From positions 6,476,501 through 6,540,500 of the forward strand of contig NZ_JARUBL010000001.1 of assembly GCF_029626155.1 (NCBI RefSeq): a stretch of DNA of 64,000 nt, in the 5' to 3' direction. The stretch is from Solwaraspora sp. WMMD1047. Lineage in GTDB: Bacteria > Actinomycetota > Actinomycetes > Mycobacteriales > Micromonosporaceae. Numbering within the stretch: position 1 is the first letter of the stretch; each line of letters opens with the position of its first letter. The notes below the pieces were generated by a model that did not search any database, was not told where the DNA came from, and was given only the letters and a program-made list of their open reading frames with translations. Below are positions 63,596 through 64,000 of this stretch, piece after piece. Made by a program: the position numbers and the translations under genes.

Positions 63596-64000
63596 GTGTC
63601 GGATTCTTCGGACGAAGCGGATGCGATCGACCGGGTGAAGCGGGAGCTGCGCCACGACCTGCTCGCCCGCCGCCGGGCGCTGCCGGCTCCGACCCGGGCC
63701 GACGCCGCCGGCGCCGTCCAGCACCAGCTGGCCGACCTGGTACGTCGACTGCGCCCGACCACCATGACCGGGTACGCGCCGGTCGGGGCCGAACCGGGCG
63801 GGCCGGAGCTGCCCGAGGTGCTGTCCCGGGCGGTCGAGACCGGCGGCGGCCGGCTGCTGCTGCCGGTGCTGCGCACCGATCTGGATCTGGACTGGGGTCG
63901 CTACACCGGACCAGGCGGTCTGGTGGCGGCCGGTCGAGGGATGCGGGAGCCGGACGGCGCCCGGCTGGGCCGGGCGGCTATCGCCGGGGCCGGGCTGGTG
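63596..64000 (+). CDS. 5-formyltetrahydrofolate cyclo-ligase, 5' part
   Basis: 135 codons from GTG 63596 (AGGAG 8 bases upstream) run off the window end with no stop. The sequence VKRELRHDLLARRRALP, MTGYAPVGAEPGG, GGRLLLPVLRTDLDLDWGRY fits the N-terminal half of the 5-FCL family (MTHFS), which converts 5-formyl-THF to 5,10-methenyl-THF with ATP. The ATP-binding basic residues come early (KRELRHDLLARR). The usual length is about 195-200 residues, so roughly two thirds is visible. Divergent from the GGDEF gene. Confidence 0.85.
   Translation, partial: MSDSSDEADAIDRVKRELRHDLLARRRALPAPTRADAAGAVQHQLADLVRRLRPTTMTGYAPVGAEPGGPELPEVLSRAVETGGGRLLLPVLRTDLDLDWGRYTGPGGLVAAGRGMREPDGARLGRAAIAGAGLV

Overview
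The window is about 72% G+C by eye, with GTG starts, 4-base stop/start overlaps and almost no TTA codons. It carries actinobacterial hallmarks: a Glp/GlpR pair, a qcrCA-type Rieske module, a PknB-type kinase and an IdeR/DmdR-type iron box. The gene content suggests Micromonospora or a close relative in the Micromonosporaceae; the genus is an inference.

Layout. 1-7.3 kb: cell-surface genes (a membrane protein with a Pro/Thr tail, a fused polysaccharide deacetylase/processive glycosyltransferase, a secreted HNH nuclease, an Hsp70-like membrane protein with a decayed partial copy of its own tail, and a beta-propeller lipoprotein). 7.3-10.4 kb: an M48 metalloprotease and an unknown protein, with a nearly identical long palindrome at each end. 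10.5-14.5 kb: a siderophore ABC importer under an iron box that touches the start codon. 15.1-22.2 kb: a Ser/Thr kinase, then a NarL-type two-component pair divergent from a MacB/FtsX-type ABC transporter. 22.2-24.8 kb: a secreted GH127-type beta-L-arabinofuranosidase behind a LacI-type operator. 24.8-34.3 kb: a non-phosphorylating L-fucose catabolic locus (aldose dehydrogenase, lactonase, L-fuconate dehydratase, ketodeoxyfuconate dehydrogenase, zinc dehydrogenase, FadR-type regulator, ribose-type ABC importer).

34.7-56.8 kb is a patchy accessory region of envelope and redox genes: two tandem-PAP2 phosphatases, an OmpR-type two-component system, DedA proteins (one fused to a GT4 glycosyltransferase), a lipoprotein with every copper ligand of the peptidylglycine monooxygenase family, a response regulator that lost its phosphorylation site beside the stump of its kinase, a second MacB/FtsX-type transporter of foreign codon style, an FNT-family channel plus a broken copy of it, LtrA, and qcrC-qcrA without qcrB. 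A conserved block of about 27 bp recurs upstream of at least five transcription units here, including the OmpR-type system itself, and looks like a shared promoter or operator. Several gene stumps (FNT, histidine kinase, a possible type ISP restriction enzyme, a Tp34/P19-like iron protein) show repeated deletion.

57-64 kb is conserved chromosome: tRNA-Ala(CGC), glpR, a RimJ-type acetyltransferase, glp (moeA-like), galU, a GGDEF protein, and the 5' end of 5-formyltetrahydrofolate cyclo-ligase.
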